Of a stretch of DNA of 64,000 bases, positions 32,786 to 43,460 are shown one piece after another. The DNA is taken from assembly GCA_964016985.1 (NCBI GenBank), contig OZ024826.1, forward strand, positions 40,973,219 to 41,037,218, read 5' to 3'. Source of the stretch: Anodontia alba. Its lineage: Eukaryota > Mollusca > Bivalvia > Lucinida > Lucinidae. Under the pieces are notes generated by a model. That model had not been told where the DNA came from, searched no databases, and worked only from the letters and a program-made list of their open reading frames with translations. The number at the start of each line of letters is the position of its first letter. Positions within the stretch are counted from its first letter, which is position 1. The translations under genes and the position numbers were made by a program.

Positions 32786-32952
32786 AGAAACAATGCTGCT
32801 ATTATAGATAAGCTTTTAAATAAAAAGAAAACTATCATTTGCCCCTTCTTCCTAAAACAGATATAAACGCAACCATTTACCCATAGGGGTATTTAACAAG
32901 GTGGGGCAAATATTAAACTTAAACTTAATGCATATAAACGGGGCTTAAGAAA

Positions 32953-33289
32953 TACAGTCGACTCTCGTTATCTCGAATTCCAAGGGACTCTCTGAACTAC
33001 TTCGAGATATCTGTACTTCGACATATCAGGTTTGCAGAATTAAGGAAAATTAAATCGAACAACCACATTTTACAAATGTATATGTAATTTTACGCCTGAA
33101 GTTGGAAATATATTGAAAATATTGTGGAAAAGGAGGAGAAATTGCTCCTTAGGAGCAAATTTCTCATCTGTTCCACAATATTTTGTTACCTGTTGTTAGA
33201 TTTTCATGTTTAAACAGGGACCAGATTTTCACATCGAGATAAGCGGTTATTCGAGATAAGCGAGATCGAGATAACGAGAGTCGACTATA
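32953..33289 (+). mobile_element. Tigger/pogo-like MITE, complete
   Basis: Ends TACAGTCGACTCTCGTTATC and GATAACGAGAGTCGACTATA are inverted, about 25 bp, bordered by TA. Inside, ATATTGTGGAAAAGGAGGAG and ATTGCTCCTTAGGAGCAA form a central palindrome facing CTGTTCCACAATATTTTG. CTCGTTATCTCGAA ends of this kind are known from Tigger/pogo-group elements in many animals. No transposase. Confidence 0.85.
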
Positions 33290-33635
33290 CATGTAAAATG
33301 CATTTAATTTTGCCTGCACAGTGCTTAAGGTTAAATTGTTGTCGTTCCAATTAATTGTAAATGAACTTGAATTAAGAATCTGGCTTAAGTGCTATAGTTT
33401 TATCATTCACCAATTTTTAATGACAGAGTCTATCTGTCATTCTTCATTGCCACGCACGGTTTTAGAGAAAGTGACTTTGACTAATATTCAATTTCGTATT
33501 CATCCGCGCACAAAAGTAGACCCAATGTTTGAATGTGTGTATATTAGTACGCCATTGAAGAGCTGTCCATACAAAAGTAGTGCAACTTGTGGTTGATCTA
33601 TGGCGAGAGTCGCTGAGAAAACCCGCCTTAATATA

Positions 33636-33706
33636 TGTGCGAACAACAAAGGCGCAGATCAGCCTGTGCGTCCGCGCAGGCTGATCAGCGCCTTTGTTGT
33701 TCGCTA
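33636..33706. repeat. GC-1 hairpin, near perfect
   Basis: GCGAACAACAAAGGCGCAGA and TCAGCCTGTGCG face CGCAGGCTGATCAGCGCCTT and TGTTGTTCGC, with one or two mismatches over about 34 bp. Confidence 0.85.
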
Positions 33707-33719
33707 TAACTCGTTTGGT

Positions 33720-34100
33720 TTCGCGAAGAAGCGTCTCACAAACTTAAATGGATAACAGTATGATACCTGGAATTTATTAGTTTCTCATAGAATCTGTCAT
33801 TTCAGGGCTGTTCAGCCCTTTGATATCTAAAGGAAACGTGTCTCTGTGGTTATACGAGTTGGTAGCACCTTAAACCTGGCCTGGTCGTTGGGCTACGCTG
33901 GACTGTGCTCTTTCGTTCCCTGGATTTCAGGTTTATTAAAGGAGACTGCATCTTGAATGTCTACAATTGTGGTGGAAGCATTGATAAAAGCGTACTCTTT
34001 GCAAACGGGGAAATGCCCCTGAGAAGCATTAAGGCGTATATAGGTCCTTTAAGGGTTCAGATACCTTTTCTGCCATTGTTATCCGGGAGATAACTTTTGT
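33720..34100. other. No gene supported
   Basis: A 62-codon frame (33905-34093) has a normal-looking composition but ends inside the GGGAGATAAC repeat motif, and no splice context or domain is visible. Confidence 0.4.
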
Positions 34101-34104
34101 AATT

Positions 34105-34260
34105 TCCTGTTTGCTTTCCGGCATATCAGCCCTTCTGAAAAGGGCTCTACTCCAACATGCAATAAGTTACTCCAAAATCGTGGAGAACATTGTTTCCTTT
34201 TCTTTTGGAGTGGACCGCTTTTTAAAAGTGAGACAAAAACAATATTGACAAATACATTCT
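34105..34260 (+). repeat. PB-1 hairpin, copy 5
   Basis: CCTGTTTGCTTTCCGGCATA, AAAAGGGCTCTACTCCAACA and TTCTTTTGGAGTGGACCGCT, then GAGACAAAAACAATATTGAC. Confidence 0.6.
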
Positions 34261-34407
34261 GTAAAAAAAGGAAACACATGAAAAAAGATCAAGTCACAGA
34301 TACACGAAAAAAAGCAAACGCTTCTAATCAGTCTGTTCATGGACAGTGCTGTAACGTGTAACACTGCGCATGCCTTCTCGTCCATGGTTTAGCATTCTAT
34401 TTTCAAA

Positions 34408-34755
34408 TACAGTGAACCCTCGTTACAACGATAACACTTGTTCCCAGAGATGTTGCCATTAAAATGAATTTGCTGTTGTTAAGAATACTTAAAGCGGAGA
34501 TTCATATGTAAGAACGGTCTTACTTTGTTCTTGTTTCCTCATACAAGATATGTTTTTGATATTTGTTAGAATCGCCTCAGTGAGGGGATTCTAATAAATG
34601 TAAAAAAAACAACAACATATGTTTCTTTAAAGCACCAAATACAATATTCTGGTATAATTCATTTCCTCTTTGGCGAAGGTTTCGTGACATTTAAATTATC
34701 ATTATAACAAATTGTGTCGTTGTATCGAGTGTCGGTATAAAGAGGGTTGTCTGTA
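34408..34755 (+). mobile_element. HP3 MITE, copy 2
   Basis: Ends TACAGTGAACCCTCGTTACA and AAAGAGGGTTGTCTGTA, TA-bordered. Subterminal ATCATTATAACAAATTG and GTCGTTGTATCGAGTG match copy 1. The core is at about 34561-34601 (TATTTGTTAGAATCGCCTC, with GAGGGGATTCTAATAAAT returning). Confidence 0.85.
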
Positions 34756-34908
34756 TATCTTCAGGGCTCCGTGATCCCAAAGGACCAGATAATATAAACT
34801 ACACTAAAGTGAAGTACGGGGCGACATTTTAAGGCCACCACACAGCACTTAATGCCAGCTGTAGGGAAGCTACAAATCCTGAAAATAAATGAAAACAGCA
34901 GACTCGAA

Positions 34909-35170
34909 CATTACGAAAACACGCCTATTCAAATATATAGAAAATTTCACCTTCAGAAACTGAAAATTTTCCGATAAAAAACTCTGATATTTTTTTCATA
35001 TTTCTGCTCAAAACATACTAGATTGTGGGTACTCGTTAGATCCGCGTACCCACAATCTATGTTTTTGAGCAGAAATAAGAAAAATAATGTATACCCCAGT
35101 AAACCCCAGTTTTACTATATAAAAGTGGGGTTTAATGGGGTCAAAATTATATAGGCATGTTTTCGTAATG
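34909..35170 (+). mobile_element. HP1 MITE, copy 10, with collapsed hairpin tip
   Basis: Ends and arms are intact. At the tip the sequence jumps from GTACTCGTTAGATCCGC to GTACCCACAATC, so most of the GAACCGCC...GGCGGTTC module is deleted while the base of the stem remains. Confidence 0.9.
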
Positions 35171-35184
35171 AGTAGGACCTTACT

Positions 35185-35449
35185 CCTATAAAAAGACATT
35201 TGCGAACCGTTTAGACCTAAATCCGAAGCCCCCGAAAAAAGGACACTAGCAAACAGTTTAGACCCAAATCAGATATCCATAAACGGGACATTTTCGAACA
35301 GTTAAGACCCGAATCAGACGCCTTTTAATGGACAGTGGCAAACAGTTAAGACCCAAATCAGACGACCATAAAAAAAGACATTGGCAAATAGCTAAGATCC
35401 AAATCGGACGCCGCAGAATGCAGCGCCAGATCAGGTCTCCACTGTTTGC
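35185..35449 (+). repeat. AC-1 derived tandem repeat
   Basis: The half-arm motif AACAGTTWAGACCCRAATCAGA recurs five times at about 55-65-bp spacing (near 35200, 35250, 35308, 35340 and 35385), each followed by a GGACA-type linker. The last unit continues into a complete hairpin ending CTCCACTGTTTGC. A normally single hairpin arm has been multiplied. Confidence 0.75.
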
Positions 35450-35561
35450 ACGAAATAAAGGAATTTCTATAAATCGTATTATTATACATCATTATATTCA
35501 TAGGCTATATTAGAAATCTCATTGGTAGAGAGCATATCACGTGAATGGTAATATTCTGCAA

Positions 35562-35880
35562 TGTTATCCTGTAATATTACACTCGCAAGTAATATCACCC
35601 TCTGACGTCACTTCAGTAAGCGCATTTCACGTGCAGAGTATCAGGTTTCCACGCAGTATTACCCTCGCAGGTAATATTACCCTAGGTGACGTCATTGCTG
35701 TCAGTACAGTTGTAGTTGTAAGAATTCGGTATAATAAAACAATTATTGCTCTTGTACGAGGGTAATGTGACGAGTTGTTCATCCTTGACAGTTAAAGTTA
35801 TCCTCGGGCAAGCCCTTGCGGGTAACATTACCTGCCTCGGGTGAGCAGATAGTCATATTACCCTCGCACAAGGGATATAT
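35562..35880. repeat. GTAATATTACC / CTCGCA repeat cluster with two CREs
   Basis: TGTAATATTACACTCGC, ATTACCCTCGCAGGTAATAT, GCGGGTAACATTACCTGCCT and ATATTACCCTCGCACAAGGG are variants of one palindromic unit. Perfect TGACGTCA sites lie at 35603-35610 and 35687-35694. The outer copies are inverted, so this may be a small transposon with repeated subterminal motifs. Confidence 0.5.
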
Positions 35881-36275
35881 ATATAGAGAGAGAGCAAAAC
35901 ATCTAAAAACAAATCTTTTTGGTAGCACTGGATCCAGAAATGATGGGCGTTAAACTTTATGTTGAGAGTTAATCATTAACAGTGCAAATGATTTGTTTAC
36001 CTGAGGCCTTTCGGCTTTCGCCTTCTTCAGAGGTTTCCTATTTTAAAAAATGACATAAAAACGTAAAATTTACGAAAAAAAAGATTATGCCCTTTTCGGG
36101 CCCATGTTATCTGGCCCGCTGCGACTTGATAACTGATCGTGTTTAGATATATGTGAAATGTAAACAATACGCGTAAACACAACGTGCAAAAAGTATAAAG
36201 CTTATCTTTACTATCAACACCACTGTGCCCATAAACGCTATGTATACAATGCACATAAACCTTACACCGAAATTG

Positions 36276-36318
36276 ATATACACCAAGTTTGATATACACT
36301 CAGTTTGGTGTATCCATC
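36276..36318. repeat. Short hairpin
   Basis: GATATACACCAAGTTTGATA faces ACACTCAGTTTGGTGTATC. Confidence 0.6.
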
Positions 36319-36390
36319 ACGCAATCACCTCAGTTTGGAATCCTAAAATGGGCATGTGATGTTCTTTTATTATTCGTACATGTAACCACG

Positions 36391-36588
36391 AACCAGCCTT
36401 TACCATTCTCAGGTAATATTTTTTTTTCTATTGTTTTTTCCAGAAAACAGGATTTGACATTTCATGCAAATTATCTCCTTTCCTTTTGTGAACATCTGCA
36501 TAACATGTCAAATCCTGTTTTCTGGAAAATTCAAGAAAAATATTATAAAATGTCTCTGCTGATTTTTCCCCAACATGGTAAGCGTTGA
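36391..36588 (-). mobile_element. MT-1 MITE, reverse orientation
   Basis: CCTTTACCATTCTCAGG at the left and ACATGGTAAGCGTT at the right. The interior inverted repeat is long and good: CCAGAAAACAGGATTTGACA faces TGTCAAATCCTGTTTTCTGG. Confidence 0.8.
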
Positions 36589-36710
36589 TAAGTACTTCCC
36601 ACGGATTATTTTTTTTTCTCCATGGACGTATTTGTTCTCACGACTTGATAATAATCCACACAGATTACTAAAGTCAGTTTTGACCGATGCATTGTGGGTC
36701 CGAATGAATC

Positions 36711-36894
36711 AACACTAAGCATGATTGGTAAAAATCATCAGACATCACTTTGAACTATTTTTCTTATTTTTCCCAGAAAATATGCTTTGCCATTTAATGC
36801 GAATTGCCTCCTGAGGAGACAGCCTATATTCTGGAAAAAAGAAAAATATTTCAAACTGTCTTCTTTTGAATCAGCCCAGAGGGTGGTAAAGGTT
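36711..36894 (+). mobile_element. MT-1 MITE
   Basis: AACACTAAGCATGATTGGTA left and GCCCAGAGGGTGGTAAAGGT right. Interior CCCAGAAAATATGCTTTGCC with ATTGCCTCCTGAGGAGACAG. Part of the return arm is deleted. Confidence 0.75.
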
Positions 36895-37293
36895 AATTAC
36901 ACTTCGTAGTCATGGCTGAGGACTATGAATAAGGTATTTCGTGCTTCATCTCGTGTACTATTTATATTTAAGTTTAAGCACTCTGTAGATCTGGGTCTGC
37001 CATGTTTCCTAAGGCCTATCTGTTCGAATGCTTAGGGTAAATTCGATACATTATATCTAGTGAGGCTGACTATTACAATGTTTCATATATTTAAGCGCAA
37101 ATTAGATTTAGCCAATTATGTCAATTGCGGCTATTGTTTCGTCACAACTGGCCATTTATATTTACCTAGAAATTTTCAGATCTCAGTGTAGTGCAAATGA
37201 GTGTTCACCATTTTAGCAAACTTTTTTTGTTCGTAATTAAAACTCGTGCTTTGTGAAAAACAGCGCTGTCAGCACAAAATCCAAAACAGAATG

Positions 37294-37361
37294 GCAAACA
37301 ATGTAGATCCAGATGAGACGGCTCGATAAGAGCCGTCTCATCTTGATCTACACTGTTTGCA
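37294..37361. repeat. AC-1 hairpin, near perfect
   Basis: GGCAAACAATGTAGATCCAG and ATGAGACGGCTC face GAGCCGTCTCATCTTGATCT and ACACTGTTTGC around a GATAA loop. The clearest AC-1 copy. Confidence 0.85.
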
Positions 37362-37728
37362 AAGGTAACTGATTTGGTCTGCAGGAATAAAAGGGTTAAA
37401 CATTTTAACTTCACTTTTGTAATCAGCAAGAATGTCGATGTTTGGTAAATTACGTCATCAGCATCCCGATAAACACCACGACGTTGCACTGAAATCAAAC
37501 AACGTCGTTACAATGGAAACAAACCCGTCGAACTGACGTTGATGGGACATTGTGCTTTGCTAGGGAATGTACTTGAAATTTGATACCGCTTAAGCCGATG
37601 CTGTGGTTGGGTGGAGTGGGGTGGGAGGTGGGTTGGGACGGGGACGGGGTGCGCGGTAGCAGACTCCCAAACTACACAGCTGTATATGAAGAGGCTTGAT
37701 AAATTCGAGTCTCCGATTTTCGTTGTTC

Positions 37729-37730
<2 letters not shown>

Positions 37731-37777
<47 letters not shown>
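37731..37777 (+). repeat. (GT)n microsatellite
   Basis: About 23 TG units. Confidence 0.95.
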
Positions 37778-37778
<1 letters not shown>

Positions 37779-38197
37779 CTTGTTTTGTTCCAAAGACAGT
37801 ATTGTAGAATTTTTTTTATTTATTCAACTGGATAAATCAGAATAGAATCTACGACGTTTGCCAATACACACAATTTAGCCGTCTAACATTTACCAACTTG
37901 ACAGGAGAGATATTAACCACCTCAACATTGACAGAACAATAAGCATAAGACAGCTATGTGACATTTTGTCTTGTTTTTTTCCCGAAATATGTCTTGAAAA
38001 TTCAGATGAATCATCCTCTTAGGAGACGAGTCCAGTTACATGTAAATATGAAGCGCGACCTTGGACAAAAGGAAGAAGCAATAACATGATAGTACGCTGC
38101 GCAGTAAACAAAAAGTAATTACAAGGCATTTTCGTTAATATTCGCATAGAATTGCTTATGGAAATGCATTATGTTTATAAAGCTAGGTAATTTATAG

Positions 38198-38459
38198 AAA
38201 TAAATGCATAGTGAAAACGGATACAAGTCTGTGAAATTTATATCCCATAAATACAAAGTGAAAACGGATACAAGTCTATGTAATTTATACCCCATAAATA
38301 CAAAGTGAAAACGGATACAAGTCTATGTAATTTATATCCCATAAATACAAAGTGAAAACGGATACAAGTCTATGTAATTTATACCCCATAAATACAAAGT
38401 GAAAACGGATACAAGTATGTGTCATTTATACTCCATAAAGACAAAGTGAAAACGGATGT
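38198..38459 (+). repeat. 47-bp tandem repeat, about 5.5 units
   Basis: GTGAAAACGGATACAAGTCT starts at 38211, 38258, 38305, 38352 and 38399, and again partly at 38446, an exact 47-bp period. Each unit ends CCCATAAATACAAA. Units differ by only a few bases. Confidence 0.95.
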
Positions 38460-38529
38460 CAGATGTATTTCAAAGCCATTGTTCTAGATAAAACTATGCT
38501 TTTAACCGCACAAAACTATGTTTTTTCTC

Positions 38530-38615
38530 ATTTCTTGTCAAAAACATATACTGTAGGTATTCATTAGAAGCGCCTCTAACATACGTATTTTATAAAGAAA
38601 TGAGAATAACATCTA
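38530..38615. mobile_element. HP4 core remnant
   Basis: TCATTTCTTGTCAAAAACAT, then TAGGTATTCATTAGAAGCGC with CTC and a decayed return arm before GTATTTTATAAAGAAATGAG. The left core arm is recognisable; the tip is deleted. Confidence 0.5.
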
Positions 38616-38865
38616 TCATTGTATCCCAATTATCTGTAGCTATGCAAGGCTTGGTACTTTTGCCATATAGTGTGGAAAATGAAGAATAACTTAGGTATTA
38701 ATCAAAAGACAGATTTATACAATGAAGACCCATTTTCTTGGTGCTTCTCAAAGTATCTTATTTGGTCTGTAGGGCTCACAGGGTAAACCCTTAACCCTCA
38801 AAGTGCTAAGCGAAAGTGTAGCACACGATAGTCTATATTATTATAATCATCATTAATTCTTTTAC

Positions 38866-40880
38866 TTCTTCGTCCGTCCGTCGTCCACATTCTTCAAATG
38901 TCTTCTCCTCAGAAACAACCTGGCCAATCAAAGCCAAATTTCATATGGTACCTTCATGACCGGGGGAACGAAAGTTTGTTCGCCACATCTTGGTCACATG
39001 ATCAAGATGGTCGTCATGTCCATATATGATGAAAACCCAAAAACTTCTTTTCTGGAATCAAAGGGCCAGTGACCATAGGGCTTGATATGCAGTATTGCGG
39101 ACACGGGCCACATGAAATTTGAAAAAATAATGACCTTGTTTTGATCTTGACCTTTTTACGGAAAGGCCCAAGTTTGTTACATAGACTCCTATAGGTAAAC
39201 TTTCAAAAATCCACTTGTCTGAAACTAGAAGCCCAGGTCTTTGATATTTGCTATGTAGCTTTATCTTGTGGACCTCTCAGAAGATTGTCAAATTATAGCC
39301 CTGAGGTCAAAATGGCTCCGCACGAGGGGTCACTTGTTTTACATATAATCATATAGGGAAAAATCTTCAGCTGTTTTCTCCTCAGTAACCACTCGGCCAA
39401 TCAAAGTCAAATTTCACATGATGTCTCAATATTTAGGGGGAACGAAAATTTGTCCGGCGTATCTTGGTCACTGGACCAAGATGGCCGCCACGCCCATATA
39501 TGATAAAAACCCTTTAAAAATCTTCTTTTCCGGAACCAAAGGGACAATGCCCTGAGGCTGGTGTGCAGCATGAGGGACATGGGCCCACAAAAGTTTGAAA
39601 AAAAAAAAATGGTAACTTTGGGTTGATCTTGACCTTTTGTACAGAAAGGTCAAATTTTGTTACATAGATTAATTTAGGCAAAACTTAAAAAAATCTTCTT
39701 GTTTGAAACTAGAAGGTCCAGGTCTTTGATATTTGGTATGTAGCTTTATCTTGTAGAACTCTATGAATACTGTTCAAATTAAAGCCCTGAGGTCAAAAAA
39801 GGCCCAGCCCCAGGGGTCACTTATATTACATAGACTCATACAGGGAAAACCAGTCAATCGTCTTCTCCTCAAAAACCACCTGGCCAATCAAAGCCAAGTT
39901 TCATATGGGGCCTCATTGGGTACAGAATGAAAGTTTGTTCGCCACATCTGTGTCACATGACCAAGATGGCCGCCACGCCCATATATGTTAAAACCCTTTT
40001 TAAAATCTTCTCCGGAACCAAAGGGTCAATGGCTCTGGGACTTGATGTGCAGCATTGAGGACATGGGCCCACTAAAGTTTGAAAAATGATAACCTTGGGT
40101 TGACCGTGACCTTTTTAACAGAAAGGTCATTTTTTTTTTTACATAGACTCCTTTGAGAAAACGTTTTGAAAATCTTCTTGTCTGAAACTAGAAGGTCCAG
40201 GCCTTTGGTATTTGGTATGTAGCTCATCTTGTGACCTCTACGAAGATTGATTAAACTATAGCCCGGGGTCACTTTTATACATAGACTCATATAGAGAAAA
40301 ACTTTAACATTTTCTTGTCTGAAATTAGAAGGCCCAAGCCTTTGATATTTGGTAAGTAGCTTCGTCTAGTGGACCTCTACCAAGATTGTTCCAACTATAG
40401 CCCTGGAGTCAAAGCTTGTCCCACCCCAAGGGACACTTGTTTTACATAGTCTCATTTAAGGAAAACTTTAGAAATCTTCTTGTCTGAAAAGTAGAAGGCT
40501 AAGACCTTTGATTTTGGTATGTAGCTTCAGCTAGAGGGCCTAGACCACGATTGTGTAAATTATGGCCCTGGGGCCAAAATGCCCCGCTCCGGAAGTCACT
40601 TGTTTTACATAGACTCTTATGGGGAAAACGTTAAAGATATTCCTGTGTGAAGCTAAAAGGCTAGTCCGTTGACATTTGGTACTTAGGTTTATCTAGTGGA
40701 CCTTTATCAAGATTGTTCACGTTATAGCCCTGGGATCAAAAAATAGCCATGCCCCAGGGGTCACTTGTTTTACATAGATTCATATGGGGAAAACTCTAGA
40801 AATCTTCTTGTGTGAAACTAGAAGGCACAGGCCTTTGATATTTGGTATGTCCCTTTATCAATGCCATATTTTATGTGAAG
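38866..40880 (-). mobile_element. Pearl/Helitron-like element, minus strand
   Basis: Read on the minus strand, tandem monomers lead to a GGACGACGGACGGACG microsatellite at 38876-38895. The monomer contains GAACAATCTTGGTAGAGGTC and TCAGACAAGAAGATTTTTAA, clearly related to the array at 14.1-16.3 kb. Long units of about 486 bp start near 38902, 39376 and 39862. Shorter units of 126-166 bp follow (landmark GAAACTAGAAGG at about 40194, 40320, 40486, 40650 and 40814). Neither a terminal hairpin nor a clean 5' end was found, so the element is probably truncated. Non-coding. Confidence 0.7.
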
Positions 40881-40884
40881 TTTC

Positions 40885-41845
40885 TGTTCGCCTATATTAG
40901 TATAGCTTAATTCCATACCAAGTTAGTGTAGGATACAGAGACTAAAGATTTTTGAAACTGTACCGGCTACCATTCCCATGTGTTTCATGCTTTCAAAATG
41001 TTATCATAAGCTTGCCCGGAACAAATTGTCACAGAGGAGCTACAAGACTATTGGTTCTCTGGTTATTATTATTCAGAGAAAATAAGACTGACATTTAAAA
41101 CGAATAATCTGTTAGACAGACGAAAAAATAATAAGAAATGTATGTAAAAATGTCGTCTGCTGCAGTTGTGAATGTCGTTTTAAAGGTCAATAGTCTAAGC
41201 TCTTAAAACGCCAAGAAAACCTGCATCTGAAAATGTCGTCTGTTTATGTCGTCTGCTGAATATTCTTGCAAACTTTTCAAACCTATTTTTTTGCATACAG
41301 GCAAACACTGTGGACCCAGATTTTTAAAATCCCAAGAAGACGACAAAGCAGACGACAATTGTTGTGATTGGCAGTTTAAGGGTTAGGAGTGTACAAAAAG
41401 CTACGAACATGTTTCTGTAACTGAATAACTGTGATATGCAGCAGACATTGCTTTGACAGTATAAGCTGTCAACTCCCCTGATGATATAGAAAACGGGTCA
41501 AAAACACCGAAACGTAATTATTCTGCTGTTCATGTCGAACTCTCTGTCAAGCTAATTTCATAAGCTGTTTCTTATTCCTTTGACAGTCCCCAGTCTCGTC
41601 GTTTCCACTTCAGTTGAATGCAGTTTAGAAATTTGCAGGGTGCCACTTTTGGCTAGACTTATAATAAGGCTAGCCGTACTTTCTCATAATTCAGTTTTTA
41701 CTTTTACCTTGGTATTTTAGCCCATTGTAATATTTTGAAGAAAGAAAATGATTACCGCTAAAGCCGGTGCTAGAGGGCGGTTCCAGCCCAGCAAACTACA
41801 TAGAGAGGTAGCTAGATAAACTTCTTTAACCTATATCTCCACAAA
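40885..41845. other. No gene seen
   Basis: Contains fragments such as AAAATGTCGTCTGCTG (41151-41163 and 41236) reminiscent of MT-1 ends, but no complete element or gene. Confidence 0.4.
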
Positions 41846-41849
41846 AACA

Positions 41850-42471
41850 TGTGAGCTATCGCATGACAAAAACTACAATAAGACCTGTGTAACCAGTAAA
41901 GACTCAGATCAGCCTGCACATCCATCCATTAGGGCAGGGGTTCTCGTCTATCCCTCTTTTGATAGCCTGGAGGCTGTAGAAGGCATATGCGACCCATCAT
42001 GAAAACATACCTATATGATTTTGACCCCCTTAAACCCCACTTTTATATAGTAAAACTGAGGTTTACCGGGGTATACATTATATTTCTTATTTCTGCTCAA
42101 AAACATAGATTGTGGGTACTCGTTAGAACCGCCTCGACGATGATTTTGACCCCCTTAAACCCCACTTTTATATAGTAAAACTGAGGTTTACCGGGGTATA
42201 CATTATATTTCTTATTTCTGCTCAAAAACATAGATTGTGGGTACTCGTTAGAACCGCCTCGACGAGGCGGTTCTAACGAGTACCCACAATCTATGTTTTG
42301 AGCAGAAATATGAAAAATATCAGAATTTTTATTTGAAAACTTTCAGTTTTTTGGTGGTGAAATTTTCAATATATTTGAATAGGCGTGTTTTCGTAATGCC
42401 AGCGAACACTGGTCTGAGTTTTCGCTGGTAGCACAAGTCTTAAAATAGGTTTTATTTTTGTTCTGGCTCAT
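41850..42471 (+). mobile_element. GC-1 MITE interrupted by HP1
   Basis: The left end TGTGAGCTATCGCATGACAA and AACTACAATAAGACC leads to GACTCAGATCAGCCTGCACA. Continuity breaks at 41995 and resumes at about 42399 with CCAGCGAACACTGGTCTGAG, ending TTTTGTTCTGGCTCAT, the inverted counterpart. The break holds HP1 copy 11. Nesting shows that GC-1 inserted before HP1 here. Confidence 0.8.
41996..42398 (-). mobile_element. HP1 MITE, copy 11, with internal 125-bp duplication
   Basis: The stretch 42015-42139 (right arm plus left half of the core hairpin) is repeated at 42140-42264 almost without change. The junction falls at the hairpin tip: CCTCGACG is followed by ATGATTTTGACC, then the second pass completes the stem normally. 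Confidence 0.9.
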
Positions 42472-42477
42472 CTGTCT

Positions 42478-42530
42478 AATGAGTACCCACAACATATGGT
42501 TTTATGGAAATATCAGCACTTTTAGTTTAA
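42478..42530. mobile_element. HP4 core half
   Basis: CTAATGAGTACCCACAACAT with ATGGTTTTATGG is the right half of an HP4/HP1-like stem with no left half. Confidence 0.4.
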
Positions 42531-43079
42531 ACAATGCCCTTTCTGGAGCTTAGGCGAACTAGTCTATATTTTGCACAGTCGCGTTAACATAATGTTTTAT
42601 TGCTTAGTTTTGCAAGGGTGAGTCCTTTGATAACCTATTGTAACCTATTGCTACCAAACAACATGAACAAAAAACAACCTGCCTTTCGCAGCAATTATCA
42701 GTCCAGGGGTTTTGTCAACCACCTGTCCGTTGGTCCGGGACCAGTGATTTTAGGCAGGACCAGCTGGTTTCTGCAGCAGCTGGTCCTCCAAACCAACTAA
42801 TTTTTATGACACTGTAAAAAGATTACATTAAAAATTAGCAGAAACACCGAGAGGATCAGTCAAACCATGCATATGCTGGTCCTGCGGACCAGTTTGTAGT
42901 TGGACCTTAGCAAAACCTCTGCAGTCAAGACCAACTGTCCCTTAATTACCTCTGTATTCTGTTGATTACAATTTGTATTAATTAATTTATTCATACGCCT
43001 ATTCCTTGCTCTTTAATTCGCTAATGAGTAGTATAAGAGCCTTAAGCGGTACGCATGGGGCGCTGTTTTACTGTTTATA

Positions 43080-43460
43080 GATATTCATAATTATTTATGG
43101 ATATCCATAAATCGAATTAGTGATATCCAAAATTCGAACTAGTGATATCCATAATTATGGATATCTATAATTATTTATTGATATCCATAATTTGAATTAG
43201 TGATATCCATGATTCGAATTATGGATATCACTAATTCGAATTATAGATATCAAATAATCTAAATTATTTATTGATATTACTAATTCGAATTATGGATATC
43301 ACTAAATCAGCCCATTTATGGATATCACAAGTTTAAAATAGTGATATCGATAATTCGAATTTGCGATATCCATAAATCATTTAGATTATTGGATATCTTT
43401 GATTCGAATTAGTAATATCAATAATTCGAATTATGAATATCAATTATTCATAATTCGAGT
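43080..43460. repeat. GATATC / TTCGAA palindromic array 1
   Basis: Irregular array of GGATATCCATAATTCGAATT-type units in both polarities: about twenty GATATC-like and about twelve ATTCGAAT-like palindromes, with unit spacing near 11 and 22 bp. No coding sense. Confidence 0.85.

Larger units (their letters stand above)
30911..32944. mobile_element. 2.0-kb element with GCCCCGTTTATATGCAT ends and CCTAGG palindromes
   Basis: The left end GCCCCGTTTATATGCATAAG is mirrored at the right by TTAATGCATATAAACGGGGC. Next to the left end are many short perfect palindromes (TTTGCCCCTAGGGGCAAA, TACCCCTAGGGGTAAA, TTACCCACGTGGGTAA) spaced by CATGTRAACGCA. Single copies recur inside the right end (TTTACCCATAGGGGTATTTA, ATAAACGCAACC). 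The middle holds two MT-1 MITEs and no recognised gene. It could be one element or an older one expanded by insertions. Confidence 0.6.

Noticed and set aside
35567..35690. TAATATTAC, the nonanucleotide of rolling-circle virus origins
   Set aside because: It is part of a locally repeated palindromic unit (GGTAATATTACC) without the required flanking stem or any Rep-like frame nearby.
35998..36045. CTTTCGGCTTTCGCCTTCTTC as a Penelope or LTR element signature
   Set aside because: Only a short resemblance to a motif often seen near retroelement ends. No reverse transcriptase frame or repeat boundary nearby.
41480..41525. CTGATGA ... GAAAC pattern suggesting a hammerhead ribozyme
   Set aside because: The sequence between does not form a stem II, and no flanking stems I or III could be drawn.
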